This document shows, one piece after another, positions 1 through 5,507 of a stretch of 5,507 nucleotides of DNA (its first letter is position 1; every line of letters starts with the position of its first letter). The notes beneath the pieces are model-generated. The model was not told the origin of the DNA, did not search any database, and saw nothing but the letters and a program-made list of their open reading frames with translations. This DNA is from an uncultured Collinsella sp. Lineage in GTDB: Bacteria; Actinomycetota; Coriobacteriia; Coriobacteriales; Coriobacteriaceae. The translations under genes were made by a program, and so were the position numbers. The stretch is taken from the NCBI GenBank assembly GCA_900552155.1, contig URYU01000119.1, positions 1 to 5,507 on the forward strand. The letters run 5' to 3'.

Positions 1-462
1 CTGGCCGCGAGTGATCTGGCCAGAGCCGTGCTCGCGCGGGATCACGCCGACCTCGGCATCGAGCGGGCGGATCTCGTTCATCTTGCGGCCGTCAACGCGG
101 TGACCGGCGAGCAGCCACTTCTTGACGATCTTCTTCTGCATCTTGTACTCGTGCAGCTCGTCCTCGAGCTGGCGCACGCGAGCGCGGAGCTTTTCGTTCT
201 CGTGCTCACGCTCCTCGGCACGCTCCTTCATATCGAGGATGCGCACCACGCCGGCAAGGTTGATGCCCTCGTCGGTCAGCTGGTTGATGAGCTCCAGGCG
301 CTCGATATCGGCACGCGAATACAGGCGCGTATTGCCACCCGAGCGCTGGGGGTTCACCAGGCCCTTGGACTCGTAGACGCGCAGAGTCTGCGGATGCATG
401 CCGGTCAGCTCGGCCGCCACGCTGATCATGTACAGCGGTTTGTTCCTATTGTCCTCGGCCAT
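1..462 (-). CDS. hspR: HspR, MerR-family heat-shock repressor (C-terminus cut by window edge)
   Basis: Translating the minus strand from the ATG at 462-460 gives 154 open codons to the window edge, with no stop reached. Residues about 10-60 form a MerR-type winged helix-turn-helix ([20 protein letters not shown], then [16 protein letters not shown] and ADIERL). Residues about 75-112 are a charged helix likely to be the dimerising coiled coil. Known of the family: HspR represses dnaK operons by binding HAIR inverted repeats (CTTGAGT-N7-ACTCAAG) and uses DnaK as co-repressor. Its place right after dnaK-grpE-dnaJ is the usual actinobacterial order and fits feedback control. An AAAGGGG Shine-Dalgarno at 472-478, 9 nt upstream, supports the start. 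The 72-bp gap to dnaJ suggests co-transcription. I see no HAIR element; the expected place, upstream of dnaK, is missing here. The usual length is about 125-155 residues, so little is probably lost. Confidence 0.93.
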   Translation of the reverse strand, partial: MAEDNRNKPLYMISVAAELTGMHPQTLRVYESKGLVNPQRSGGNTRLYSRADIERLELINQLTDEGINLAGVVRILDMKERAEEREHENEKLRARVRQLEDELHEYKMQKKIVKKWLLAGHRVDGRKMNEIRPLDAEVGVIPREHGSGQITRGQ

Positions 463-534
463 GCTACCTGACCCCTTTCCGTCTCGTTATCGTCCATCAT
501 AAGCCCGCGGGCGCGGGCGTGCGCCGCGACCGCC

Positions 535-1500
535 CTAGTATGTCGCCTTGTAACGGTTGACCTTCTCGCGGTAGTCGCGCGTGTCGGCCTCGCGCAGCTT
601 GGCCATGGCATCGCGCTCCTCATCGGATAGGTTCGTGGGAACCTGCACCTTGATCTCGACGAGCAGCGCGCCTGTGCGGCCACGGTGCTTAACGTCGGGC
701 GCGCCCATCTCCTTAAAGCGGAACTTCTTGCCCGTCTGGGTACCCGCGGGCACCTTCAAACGAACCGTCGCACCGCCGGGCGTGGGCACGTCCACCGTGC
801 AGCCGAGCGCCGCCTCGTAGACCGAGACCGGTACCTCCATGGTCACGTCGGCACCTTTACGCTTAAACAGCGGATGCTCCTCCACGTGCGTGGTCACGAC
901 CAGGTCGCCGCGCTCGCCGCCGGCAACGCCATACTCGCCGCGACGTTTATAACGCAGCTTGCCGCCGTCGACCGCGCCTGCAGGCACCGAGACCGTAATG
1001 GTCTGCTGTTCGCCCGTCGAGGGAATGCGGTAGGTGACCTTGTGCGTCACGCCGCGAAACGCGTCCTCGGCCGTCACATCAACGGTCAGCGACAGGTCGC
1101 CACCCTTGCGAGCGCGGCTGCGACCCGCGCCGGCACCGGCAGCGCCCGCAGCCCCGGCAAAGCCCGAGCCCCAATCGCTGCCCCAGGCGCCGTTGCCGCT
1201 AAAGATACTGTCGAAGATATCGCCCCAGCCGCTGGCGCCCGCGCCGGCACCGTAGCCGCCGCCATACGCGCCGCCCGCGCCCGGCATGCCGCCAAACATG
1301 AGCATCTGGTCGTACTCTTTGCGCTTCTTCTCGTCCGAAAGCGTCTCGTAGGCCTCGCTAATCTCCTTGAACTTGGCCTCGTCGCCGCCGGCATCGGGGT
1401 GATATTTTTGCGCGAGCTTGCGAAACGCGCTCTTGATCTCTTTGTCGGAGGCGCTCTTGGATACGCCCAGGATGTCATAGAAGGTTTTGCCTGCAGCCAT
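535..1500 (-). CDS. dnaJ: DnaJ-type Hsp40 co-chaperone lacking the zinc finger (type II)
   Basis: A 321-residue Hsp40 that delivers unfolded clients to DnaK and stimulates its ATPase. Residues 6-67 are a J domain with the essential HPD triad at 34-36. Residues about 70-130 are a Gly/Ala-rich linker containing a DIF-like segment ([10 protein letters not shown], 92-101). Residues about 134-290 form the two beta-barrel client-binding domains ([17 protein letters not shown], then [20 protein letters not shown]). The four CxxCxGxG zinc motifs of type I DnaJ are absent and the only cysteine is C234. This makes it a type II, CbpA-like J protein even though it sits in the dnaK operon. The start at 1500 is chosen because it opens the J domain and has a strong Shine-Dalgarno; an in-frame ATG at 1533 would add 11 non-conserved residues. 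It follows grpE after 108 bp and precedes hspR. Confidence 0.95.
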   Translation of the reverse strand: MAAGKTFYDILGVSKSASDKEIKSAFRKLAQKYHPDAGGDEAKFKEISEAYETLSDEKKRKEYDQMLMFGGMPGAGGAYGGGYGAGAGASGWGDIFDSIFSGNGAWGSDWGSGFAGAAGAAGAGAGRSRARKGGDLSLTVDVTAEDAFRGVTHKVTYRIPSTGEQQTITVSVPAGAVDGGKLRYKRRGEYGVAGGERGDLVVTTHVEEHPLFKRKGADVTMEVPVSVYEAALGCTVDVPTPGGATVRLKVPAGTQTGKKFRFKEMGAPDVKHRGRTGALLVEIKVQVPTNLSDEERDAMAKLREADTRDYREKVNRYKATY

Positions 1501-1505
1501 CGTAG

Positions 1506-1515
1506 CTCCTCTCCT
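1506..1515 (-). promoter_or_regulatory. dnaJ ribosome binding site
   Basis: The minus strand reads AGGAGAGGAG here, a doubled AGGAG core whose nearer copy ends 5 nt before the ATG at 1500. It fixes the dnaJ start at 1500 rather than at the in-frame ATG at 1533, which lies upstream of this site. Confidence 0.75.
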
Positions 1516-1573
1516 GTTACGTCCGCCGTCCATGCAGACGACGGCTCATGCTTTCTTATGGCACTAGGCCAGA

Positions 1574-1603
1574 AAGGGCCCCGGGTGTTGCCCCGGGGCC
1601 CTT
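1574..1603 (-). terminator. GC-rich hairpin between grpE and dnaJ, possible attenuator or processing site
   Basis: A perfect 12-bp stem (AAGGGCCCCGGG paired with CCCGGGGCCCTT) closes a 6-nt loop and begins 5 nt after the grpE stop codon. On the minus-strand transcript the stem is followed by only a short, broken U run (UUUCU, counting two Us of the stem). It could therefore be a leaky terminator that lowers dnaJ-hspR expression relative to dnaK-grpE. It could also be a 3'-end stabilising or RNA-processing hairpin. Full termination is unlikely unless dnaJ has its own promoter, and I cannot identify one in 1501-1573. Confidence 0.6.
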
Positions 1604-1608
1604 CTCAA

Positions 1609-2451
1609 TTACTCCTCGGTGCTCTCAGCCGTATCGGCCGCGGCATCCTCGGGCGCCGCTTCGGGCTCCGGTGCGGGGCGCTTCTCGCCACCGTAGGTCA
1701 CCGTCACCATCGCGGAACGCAGGATGCGATCCGCCATGCGGTAGCCCTTCTGGTACACATCGTTGACGGTCTCGTCGTACTGCGATGCGTCCTCGACGCG
1801 ACCCACAGCCTGGTGCTCGAGCGGATCGAACGCCTCGCCCTTGGGATCGATGGGCTCAACACCCTCGTGCGCAAACACGTCGAGCAGCTTGGCATGCACC
1901 GCGTCAACGCCATCGACGAACTGCTTAAAGTCGTCGGAAAGCTCTTGGCTGCGGGCATGGTCGATCGCGCGCTCGATATCGTCGATCACCGGCAACAGCG
2001 CGGTGACAAGCTTCTCGGTCGCGCGCTCGCGCTCGGCAATGCGCTCGTTGGCGGTGCGGCGACGGAAGTTCTCCCAGTCGGCCTGCAGGCGGGCGGTGCG
2101 CTCGGTGGCGTCCTTCGCCTTGTCCTCGGCGGCCTTCTGAGCCTCTGCCGCAGCATCGAGCTCGTTGCGCACGTCGGCAAGCTCTTTCTGAGCCTGCTCG
2201 AACTTGAGCTTAAAGTCGTTGTCGGCGGCTTCTTCACCGGCGCGGATAGCGGCTTCCACCATCTCGTCCTCGGTCATCGTCGCCTCCTTGTTGGAATCCT
2301 CTACCTGGTTCTCGGCAGCCTCGGCGGCCGGGGCCTCGTTGGCCTCGGTATCGTCGACGGCCTCTACGGGAATCTTCACGTCCTTCTCCTCAGAGTCAAC
2401 GGGGGCGGTACCAACGGCAGCCGCCTCCGTGCGAGCTTTACGGGCGGACAT
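1609..2451 (-). CDS. grpE: GrpE, nucleotide exchange factor of DnaK
   Basis: GrpE releases ADP from DnaK and so resets the Hsp70 cycle in the cytoplasm. From the ATG at 2451 the protein has 280 residues. Residues 1-58 are a low-complexity, acidic extension. Residues about 80-165 form the long dimerising coiled coil with the typical LQADWENFRRR (122-132). Residues about 195-255 form the beta domain, with the signature region GEAFDPLEHQAV, then VYQKGYRMADRILRSAMVTV. The tail is acidic and Ala/Glu-rich. The start at 2451 lies 2 nt after the dnaK stop, with GAGGA at 2461-2465 inside dnaK, so coupling is likely. An internal ATG at 2277 (residue 59) has a better Shine-Dalgarno and would give 222 residues, closer to the usual 180-230. 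Either or both starts may be used. Confidence 0.95.
   Translation of the reverse strand: MSARKARTEAAAVGTAPVDSEEKDVKIPVEAVDDTEANEAPAAEAAENQVEDSNKEATMTEDEMVEAAIRAGEEAADNDFKLKFEQAQKELADVRNELDAAAEAQKAAEDKAKDATERTARLQADWENFRRRTANERIAERERATEKLVTALLPVIDDIERAIDHARSQELSDDFKQFVDGVDAVHAKLLDVFAHEGVEPIDPKGEAFDPLEHQAVGRVEDASQYDETVNDVYQKGYRMADRILRSAMVTVTYGGEKRPAPEPEAAPEDAAADTAESTEE
2283..2289 (-). promoter_or_regulatory. Strong internal ribosome binding site in grpE
   Basis: The minus strand reads AAGGAGG, a near-perfect anti-16S match, 5 nt before the in-frame ATG at 2277-2275 (GrpE residue 59, MTEDEMVEAA). This is stronger than the GAGGA serving the upstream start. It raises the possibility that the true or principal GrpE start is at 2277, giving a 222-residue protein without the acidic extension. 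Confidence 0.55.
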
Positions 2452-2453
2452 GA

Positions 2454-2927
2454 TTACTTGTCCTCGTCGTCCACAACCTCGTAGTCGGCGTCGACAACGT
2501 CATCGTCGGCAGGCTGGGCGCCGGCGGCACCGTCGGTCTGCTGCTGAGCGTCGGCGTAGACAACCTGGGCCAGCTCGTAGGCCACGGACTGCAGGGACTC
2601 GCCGGCGGCCTTGATGGCCTCGACGTCAGAGCCCTCGAGCGCCTTCTTGGCGTCGGCGATAGCTGCCTCGGCCTTGGACTTCACGTCGGCGGAAACCTTG
2701 TCACCGAGCTCGTTGAGGGTCTGCTCGGTGGAGTAGCACAGGCTGTCGGTCTGGTTGCGGACCTCGACCTCTTCCTTCTGCTTCTTGTCCTCCTCGGCAT
2801 GAGCCTCGGCGTCCTTGACCATGCGATCGACTTCGTCGTCGGAAAGCGCGGTGGAGCCGGAGATGGTGATCTGCTGCTCCTTGCCGGTGCCCTTGTCCTT
2901 AGCGGAGACCTTGACGATGCCGTTGGC
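2454..2927 (-). CDS. dnaK: DnaK C-terminal fragment (Hsp70), 5' part replaced at a chimeric junction
   Basis: About 150 residues of DnaK remain, starting in the last strands of the substrate-binding domain ([20 protein letters not shown]). The helical lid follows ([20 protein letters not shown], then a run typical of Hsp70, [20 protein letters not shown]). The acidic tail ends [11 protein letters not shown]. The ATPase domain and most of the substrate-binding domain, roughly 480 residues in a complete DnaK, are missing. Upstream of 2907-2928 the same frame encodes class II aldolase instead. A gene caller would open this frame at the GTG at 2978, but that codon is the valine of an aldolase VLHGSSG motif, not a DnaK start. 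The stop at 2454 lies 2 nt before grpE, the normal operon arrangement. The product as drawn is not expected to be a working chaperone. Confidence 0.9.
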   Translation of the reverse strand, partial: ANGIVKVSAKDKGTGKEQQITISGSTALSDDEVDRMVKDAEAHAEEDKKQKEEVEVRNQTDSLCYSTEQTLNELGDKVSADVKSKAEAAIADAKKALEGSDVEAIKAAGESLQSVAYELAQVVYADAQQQTDGAAGAQPADDDVVDADYEVVDDEDK

Positions 2928-2928
2928 G
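2907..2928. other. Chimeric junction between actinobacterial dnaK and Bacteroidota-like aldolase DNA
   Basis: The stretch encoding ANGIVKV on the minus strand fits both neighbours. DnaK proteins carry (D)ANGIVxVSAKDxGTG at this point of the substrate-binding domain. Class II aldolases carry a xxIxxGIxKVN segment after HGxSGIP. To the right the reading is aldolase ([15 protein letters not shown]); to the left it is DnaK ([12 protein letters not shown]). The frame is preserved. A shared run of about 20-22 bases at this site would be enough to mislead a short-k assembly or to template a chimeric molecule. The exact breakpoint cannot be placed within the shared run. Confidence 0.88.
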
Positions 2929-3041
2929 ATCGCTGCGCGCACCATGTCGTGGGGGATGCCCGAACTGCCGTGCAGCACCAGCGCCGCGTCGGTCGCCGCA
3001 TGGAGCTGCGCCAGCCGTTCGATGTCGAGCCGCGGAGCCTG
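2907..3041 (-). pseudogene. Continuation of the class II aldolase after an in-frame TAG, cut at the junction
   Basis: Directly after the TAG at 3044-3042 the same frame continues as class II aldolase: [10 protein letters not shown], then [22 protein letters not shown]. It contains the third family zinc-ligand histidine (codon 200 of the gene, in LHGSSG). No frameshift is present, so only the TAG separates it from the upstream 175 codons. It ends at the junction, so roughly the last 70-80 residues of a normal 280-residue aldolase, including phosphate-binding segments, are not in the window. No start codon of its own is plausible. Confidence 0.8.
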
Positions 3042-3569
3042 CTAGTAGATTCCGTGGGCCGAAGCGATCGCCTCGGCCAGCGCATCGACGCCGGTCGCTT
3101 CGACGAACCGTGCGGCCTCTTCGGGCGTGGTGAAGCCTCCGCCCTGCGCCTGTCCCAGTTTGGCGACGTAGCCCAGCTCCGCTTCGACGTTCACGCCGTA
3201 GGGGCGTGCCAGTTCGACGATCCGTCGGGTCGTCGAGACGTTCTCGTCGAACGGACGTTCGCTGGCATCGATCATCACCGAGTCGAATCCTGCATCGAGA
3301 CACCGCTCGACCAGTTCGACCGATCCGCCGTGGTCGAGATGGATCCACCCTTCGACGCCGTAGTCGGCGATCGCCCTGCGGCCCATTCCGACGGCCTGTT
3401 CGAGCCCCATATAGTCGATCGAGCTGCGCGTGAGCTGCAACAGCACGGGAGCCTGCATTCGTTGCGCAGCCTGCATGACGGCCGTGAGGGTCTCGAAGTT
3501 ATAGAAATTGGTCGCCAGCACGGCCGTCCGGTCGCGCTGGCATTTTTTCAACAGTTCTTTTACGTTCAT
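3042..3569 (-). CDS. Class II ketose-bisphosphate aldolase (GatY/KbaY-like), N-terminal 175 residues before an in-frame stop
   Basis: Class II aldolases use zinc to cleave fructose- or tagatose-1,6-bisphosphate into dihydroxyacetone phosphate and glyceraldehyde 3-phosphate. Visible here are the opening NFYNFETL (21-28), the HLDHGG motif with the expected catalytic Asp79 and zinc ligand His80, MIDAS (99-103), VEAELG (128-133) and SAHGIY with zinc ligand His172. The frame then stops at TAG (codon 176), although homology continues beyond it with no frameshift. The final zinc histidine lies after the stop, so the 175-residue product should be inactive unless the TAG is an error or is read through. 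The start overlaps the stop of the GatZ-like gene as TAATG. No Shine-Dalgarno is visible; the first codons are A-rich. The partner points to tagatose-bisphosphate aldolase, but a fructose-bisphosphate or related substrate is possible. Confidence 0.88.
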   Translation of the reverse strand: MNVKELLKKCQRDRTAVLATNFYNFETLTAVMQAAQRMQAPVLLQLTRSSIDYMGLEQAVGMGRRAIADYGVEGWIHLDHGGSVELVERCLDAGFDSVMIDASERPFDENVSTTRRIVELARPYGVNVEAELGYVAKLGQAQGGGFTTPEEAARFVEATGVDALAEAIASAHGIY

Positions 3570-4795
3570 TACAGCAGGTTGTTAAGGTCGACCAGATTGA
3601 ATGCGTAGAAATACTTGTCCATATCGTGTTCGATGCGGCCGAGTACCACCTCTTCGGGGTCCATTCCCACACGGCGCAGGTTGTCGTAGAGCCGTTGGCG
3701 CGCTACGAGCGCTTCGGGTTCCTGCCAGATGTAGCGGCAGCCGGTCTTGACGAGCCACGTGCGGCGCTCGGCGCTCAGTGCGCCGAATGCCGATCCTTCC
3801 TCGGCGGGCAGCAGCCACTTCTTCCAGCGGCCCGCCGCTTCGACCAGTCGTTCGAGTGTCTCGGTGATGCGCGAACGCATGGCGATACGTCCTTCGGCCA
3901 GGAGCTTCTGTTCGGTACGTTCCAGTTCGGCCAATCCGTCGTATTCGCTCATCGTGAACTCCGGGCCGACGTTGGCGGCGCCCATGCCGCACAGCGGGTA
4001 GTCCTGCGGATTGCTTACGCCGTCGGTGTAGTGTCCCTTGATGTAGCTGCCCAGCGGACGGACTTTCGCCGTGAGGCTGCGGGCTACCTCCGTGTCGAAG
4101 AGGGTCGTGTGGAGGTCGGTTCCCACCTTGCCCACGATGAAACAGGGCCATATGTCGGAGAGACCTTCGCGCGCCAGTCCTGCTTTGTGTTCGGCGATGA
4201 AGGTGTCGAACGTCCGTTCGTCGGCCAGACCGCCGTGCACCTCCTCGGTTCCCACCTCGTAGGAGATTTCGGGCAGTCCCTTCGCACGGCGGAAGGTTTC
4301 GCAGTGCCGGATCAGCTCCACCGTGCGGGCGGCCACGAGACGGATGTCGATCGTCTGGCCGGCCGGTACGTTGATGTCCACCGTCGGATCGACGTGGATC
4401 AGCTCGTACCCCGCCAGCCGCGCCGCTTCGAACGAGCGCTTCACCCCGTCCATCGCGGCCTCGGTCGACCACTTCTCGGTGCGCTGCTTGTCTTTGAGCC
4501 ACGGACCGCCGTGGTCGATGGCCACGATATAGATTCCGTCGAAGTTGACGGCGGCGGCCTCCATGCGCACGAGCTTCACGAACTCGTCGGGCCGCATCCC
4601 CGTGTACCCGCCGTCGCAGTCGATCTGATTGAGTGTCGCGGCGAAATAGATCGGCGCGTTGTTGCGCTTGGCGGCACGGTAGGCGTCCTTGATGACCGCC
4701 GTCGAATTGGGAAAGGCGGCGAAGAGGGTGCGACGGATGCCGGTTTCGCGTTCCAGCTCCGCGATGCGTTGCAACAGTTTTTCGGTTTTTGCCAT
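3569..4795 (-). CDS. GatZ/KbaZ-family protein, non-catalytic subunit of tagatose-bisphosphate aldolase or related sugar epimerase
   Basis: This 408-residue protein is close to the usual GatZ length of about 420. It shows the family pattern of a TIM-barrel protein: AATLNQIDCDGGYTGM (52-67), an AIDHGGPW motif (92-99) where E. coli GatZ has GGDHLGPN, IHVDPT (133-138), and SYEVGTEEVHGG (178-189) matching the GatZ YVIGTEVP-GG region. In enterobacteria GatZ and KbaZ stabilise and fully activate the catalytic aldolase GatY or KbaY. The overlapping downstream aldolase supports that role. Some members of the wider superfamily are reported to act as ketose or keturonate epimerases, so catalytic activity of its own cannot be excluded. 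The start ATGGCAAAAACCG is A-rich with no Shine-Dalgarno, typical of Bacteroidota. No membrane segment or signal peptide is seen. Confidence 0.88.
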   Translation of the reverse strand: MAKTEKLLQRIAELERETGIRRTLFAAFPNSTAVIKDAYRAAKRNNAPIYFAATLNQIDCDGGYTGMRPDEFVKLVRMEAAAVNFDGIYIVAIDHGGPWLKDKQRTEKWSTEAAMDGVKRSFEAARLAGYELIHVDPTVDINVPAGQTIDIRLVAARTVELIRHCETFRRAKGLPEISYEVGTEEVHGGLADERTFDTFIAEHKAGLAREGLSDIWPCFIVGKVGTDLHTTLFDTEVARSLTAKVRPLGSYIKGHYTDGVSNPQDYPLCGMGAANVGPEFTMSEYDGLAELERTEQKLLAEGRIAMRSRITETLERLVEAAGRWKKWLLPAEEGSAFGALSAERRTWLVKTGCRYIWQEPEALVARQRLYDNLRRVGMDPEEVVLGRIEHDMDKYFYAFNLVDLNNLL

Positions 4796-4917
4796 AATCG
4801 TTGGGTGTTGATGGTGCCGGGTTTCGTCAGACGGGGGCGGCCGGAGACCGCTGCCTGCGGAAGTGTTGTCCGCCTCCTGCGGGCGGAAAGGGGGCTGCGA
4901 CCTCCCTGCCGGTGATA
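4796..4917. other. Intergenic gap between the dehydrogenase and the GatZ-like gene
   Basis: This is a 122-bp GC-rich spacer. It contains a 6-bp stem with a 7-nt loop (TCCGCC at 4869-4874, GGCGGA at 4882-4887) but no T run after it on the minus strand, so it is not a convincing terminator. I see no clear -33/-7 Bacteroidota promoter. The flanking genes point the same way and are probably one operon, but this cannot be settled here. Confidence 0.4.
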
Positions 4918-5507
4918 CTATCGGTTGATGAACATTACTTTGTTGAAGAACTCCTTGCGCTCACGCATGACGCCGAACGCCTTGTCGGCCTCCGAGAGCG
5001 GGAAGCGGTGCGAGATGAGCGGACGCACGTCGATGCGGTGCGACGCGATGGCCGCGAGCGCCGTGCGCCATTCGTTGCGGACGTCGTTGTAGCTGCTGAT
5101 CCTCGTCCCTTTCAGCGTGAGCTGCAAGCGCAGAATCACCCAGTAGCCTTTCTGGGTGAGGGTCATGTCGCCGGCGGGATTGCCCATCGAGACGACCGTA
5201 CCGAAACTTTTGACCGCTTTGAGGGCCTGCTCCCACGTTTGCGCCACGCCGGCTCCTTCGATGCAGGCGTCGGCGCCCCGGCCGCCGGTCTGCGTGCGGA
5301 TATACTCCACCGGATCGGTCTCGCGCGAGTTCACGGCGTCGAATCCCTGTTTGCGCGCGAATTCGACTTTGGTCGGATCGATGTCGCACAGGATGACGCG
5401 GAACGCGCCGGCGGTTCGGGCCCACAGGCCCAGCATGATGCCGATCGGGCCTGCACCGAACACGGCGACGGTGTCGCCGATGCCGACCGACGCCTGCCCG
5501 ATGGCGT
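4918..5507 (-). CDS. Zinc-type medium-chain alcohol dehydrogenase, galactitol-1-phosphate dehydrogenase-like (N-terminus cut by window edge)
   Basis: The last 195 residues are present; the frame is open to the right edge, starting AIGQASVGIGDTVAVFG. They cover the Rossmann fold, with GAGPIG as the GxGxxG nucleotide loop and an aspartate at the end of the second strand (VILCDID), which favours NAD over NADP. The C-terminal catalytic-domain return follows (ILRLQLTLKGTRISSYNDV). The NSRE segment and the ILRxxLTxxG region resemble E. coli GatD, which oxidises galactitol 1-phosphate to tagatose 6-phosphate; sorbitol or other polyol dehydrogenases are close alternatives. The zinc-binding N-terminal domain lies outside the window. 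Next to GatZ-like and GatY-like genes, an oxidation step feeding a ketose-phosphate pathway is a sensible inference. The real start is upstream of this window; the GTG at 5463 is an internal valine. Confidence 0.85.
   Translation of the reverse strand, partial: AIGQASVGIGDTVAVFGAGPIGIMLGLWARTAGAFRVILCDIDPTKVEFARKQGFDAVNSRETDPVEYIRTQTGGRGADACIEGAGVAQTWEQALKAVKSFGTVVSMGNPAGDMTLTQKGYWVILRLQLTLKGTRISSYNDVRNEWRTALAAIASHRIDVRPLISHRFPLSEADKAFGVMRERKEFFNKVMFINR

Noticed and set aside
496..501. TATGAT on the minus strand in the dnaJ-hspR gap as a possible -10 for hspR
   Set aside because: No -35-like hexamer lies at a suitable distance in the GC-rich sequence upstream. A single five-of-six match is not enough to call a promoter.
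503..518. Small GC hairpin (GCCCGC, 4-nt loop, GCGGGC) after dnaJ
   Set aside because: Short stem in very GC-rich sequence and no U run on the transcript; likely to occur by chance and not a terminator.
1525..1545. 6-bp inverted repeat (GCCGTC / GACGGC, 9-nt loop) upstream of dnaJ as an operator
   Set aside because: It does not match the HAIR or CIRCE consensus, and a 6-bp GC-rich repeat is expected by chance here.
685..2484. A 599-codon open frame on the plus strand opposite dnaJ and grpE
   Set aside because: It runs antisense across two well-recognised genes and the gap between them, has no domain I recognise, and is explained by high GC at third codon positions suppressing stops on the opposite strand.
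2454..3569. A natural horizontal-transfer insertion of sugar genes into the dnaK operon
   Set aside because: There is no integrase, transposase, terminal repeat or target duplication at the join, both partner genes are cut mid-domain, and the join sits on shared coding sequence. An artefact explains this more simply.
2799..3608. A 269-codon open frame on the plus strand crossing the junction
   Set aside because: It is antisense to both DnaK and aldolase coding sequence and spans the chimeric breakpoint, so it cannot be a gene of either source organism.
3626..4915. A 429-codon open frame on the plus strand opposite the GatZ-like gene
   Set aside because: It mirrors a clear minus-strand family member, shows no recognisable motif and extends into the intergenic gap; a composition shadow.

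Overview
This window joins two unrelated pieces of bacterial DNA. Positions 1 to about 2907-2928 come from a high-GC actinobacterium, most likely of the Coriobacteriia (Collinsella-like). Positions from about 2928 to 5507 look like a GC-rich member of the Bacteroidota (Alistipes-like is my best guess). The lineage guesses rest on protein resemblance, gene order and translation-start style, not on a database search. All genes lie on the minus strand.

Left part, in transcription order: the 3' end of dnaK, then grpE, dnaJ and hspR. This is the classic actinobacterial heat-shock chaperone operon. DnaK, GrpE and DnaJ form the Hsp70 refolding machine, and HspR is the MerR-type repressor that, in actinobacteria, uses DnaK as co-repressor. 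grpE, dnaJ and hspR each have a recognisable Shine-Dalgarno sequence. A 12-bp GC-rich hairpin lies between grpE and dnaJ. The N-terminal part of DnaK (about 480 residues) and its promoter are absent, replaced at the junction. hspR runs off the left edge.

Right part, in transcription order: the 3' two-thirds or less of a zinc-type alcohol dehydrogenase resembling galactitol-1-phosphate dehydrogenase (GatD-like), then a GatZ/KbaZ-family protein, then a class II ketose-bisphosphate aldolase (GatY/KbaY-like). The last two overlap as TAATG. Together they suggest catabolism of a polyol or ketose phosphate via a tagatose-bisphosphate-type aldol cleavage; the substrate cannot be fixed from sequence. 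These starts lack Shine-Dalgarno sites and are A-rich, as in Bacteroidota.

The most important observation is the junction. The aldolase frame passes without a shift into the DnaK frame through a stretch of about 20 bases encoding ANGIVKV, which both families can carry at that point. This is best explained as an assembly or library chimera. Separately, the aldolase has an in-frame TAG at codon 176, before its last zinc-binding histidine. I found no new biological system here.
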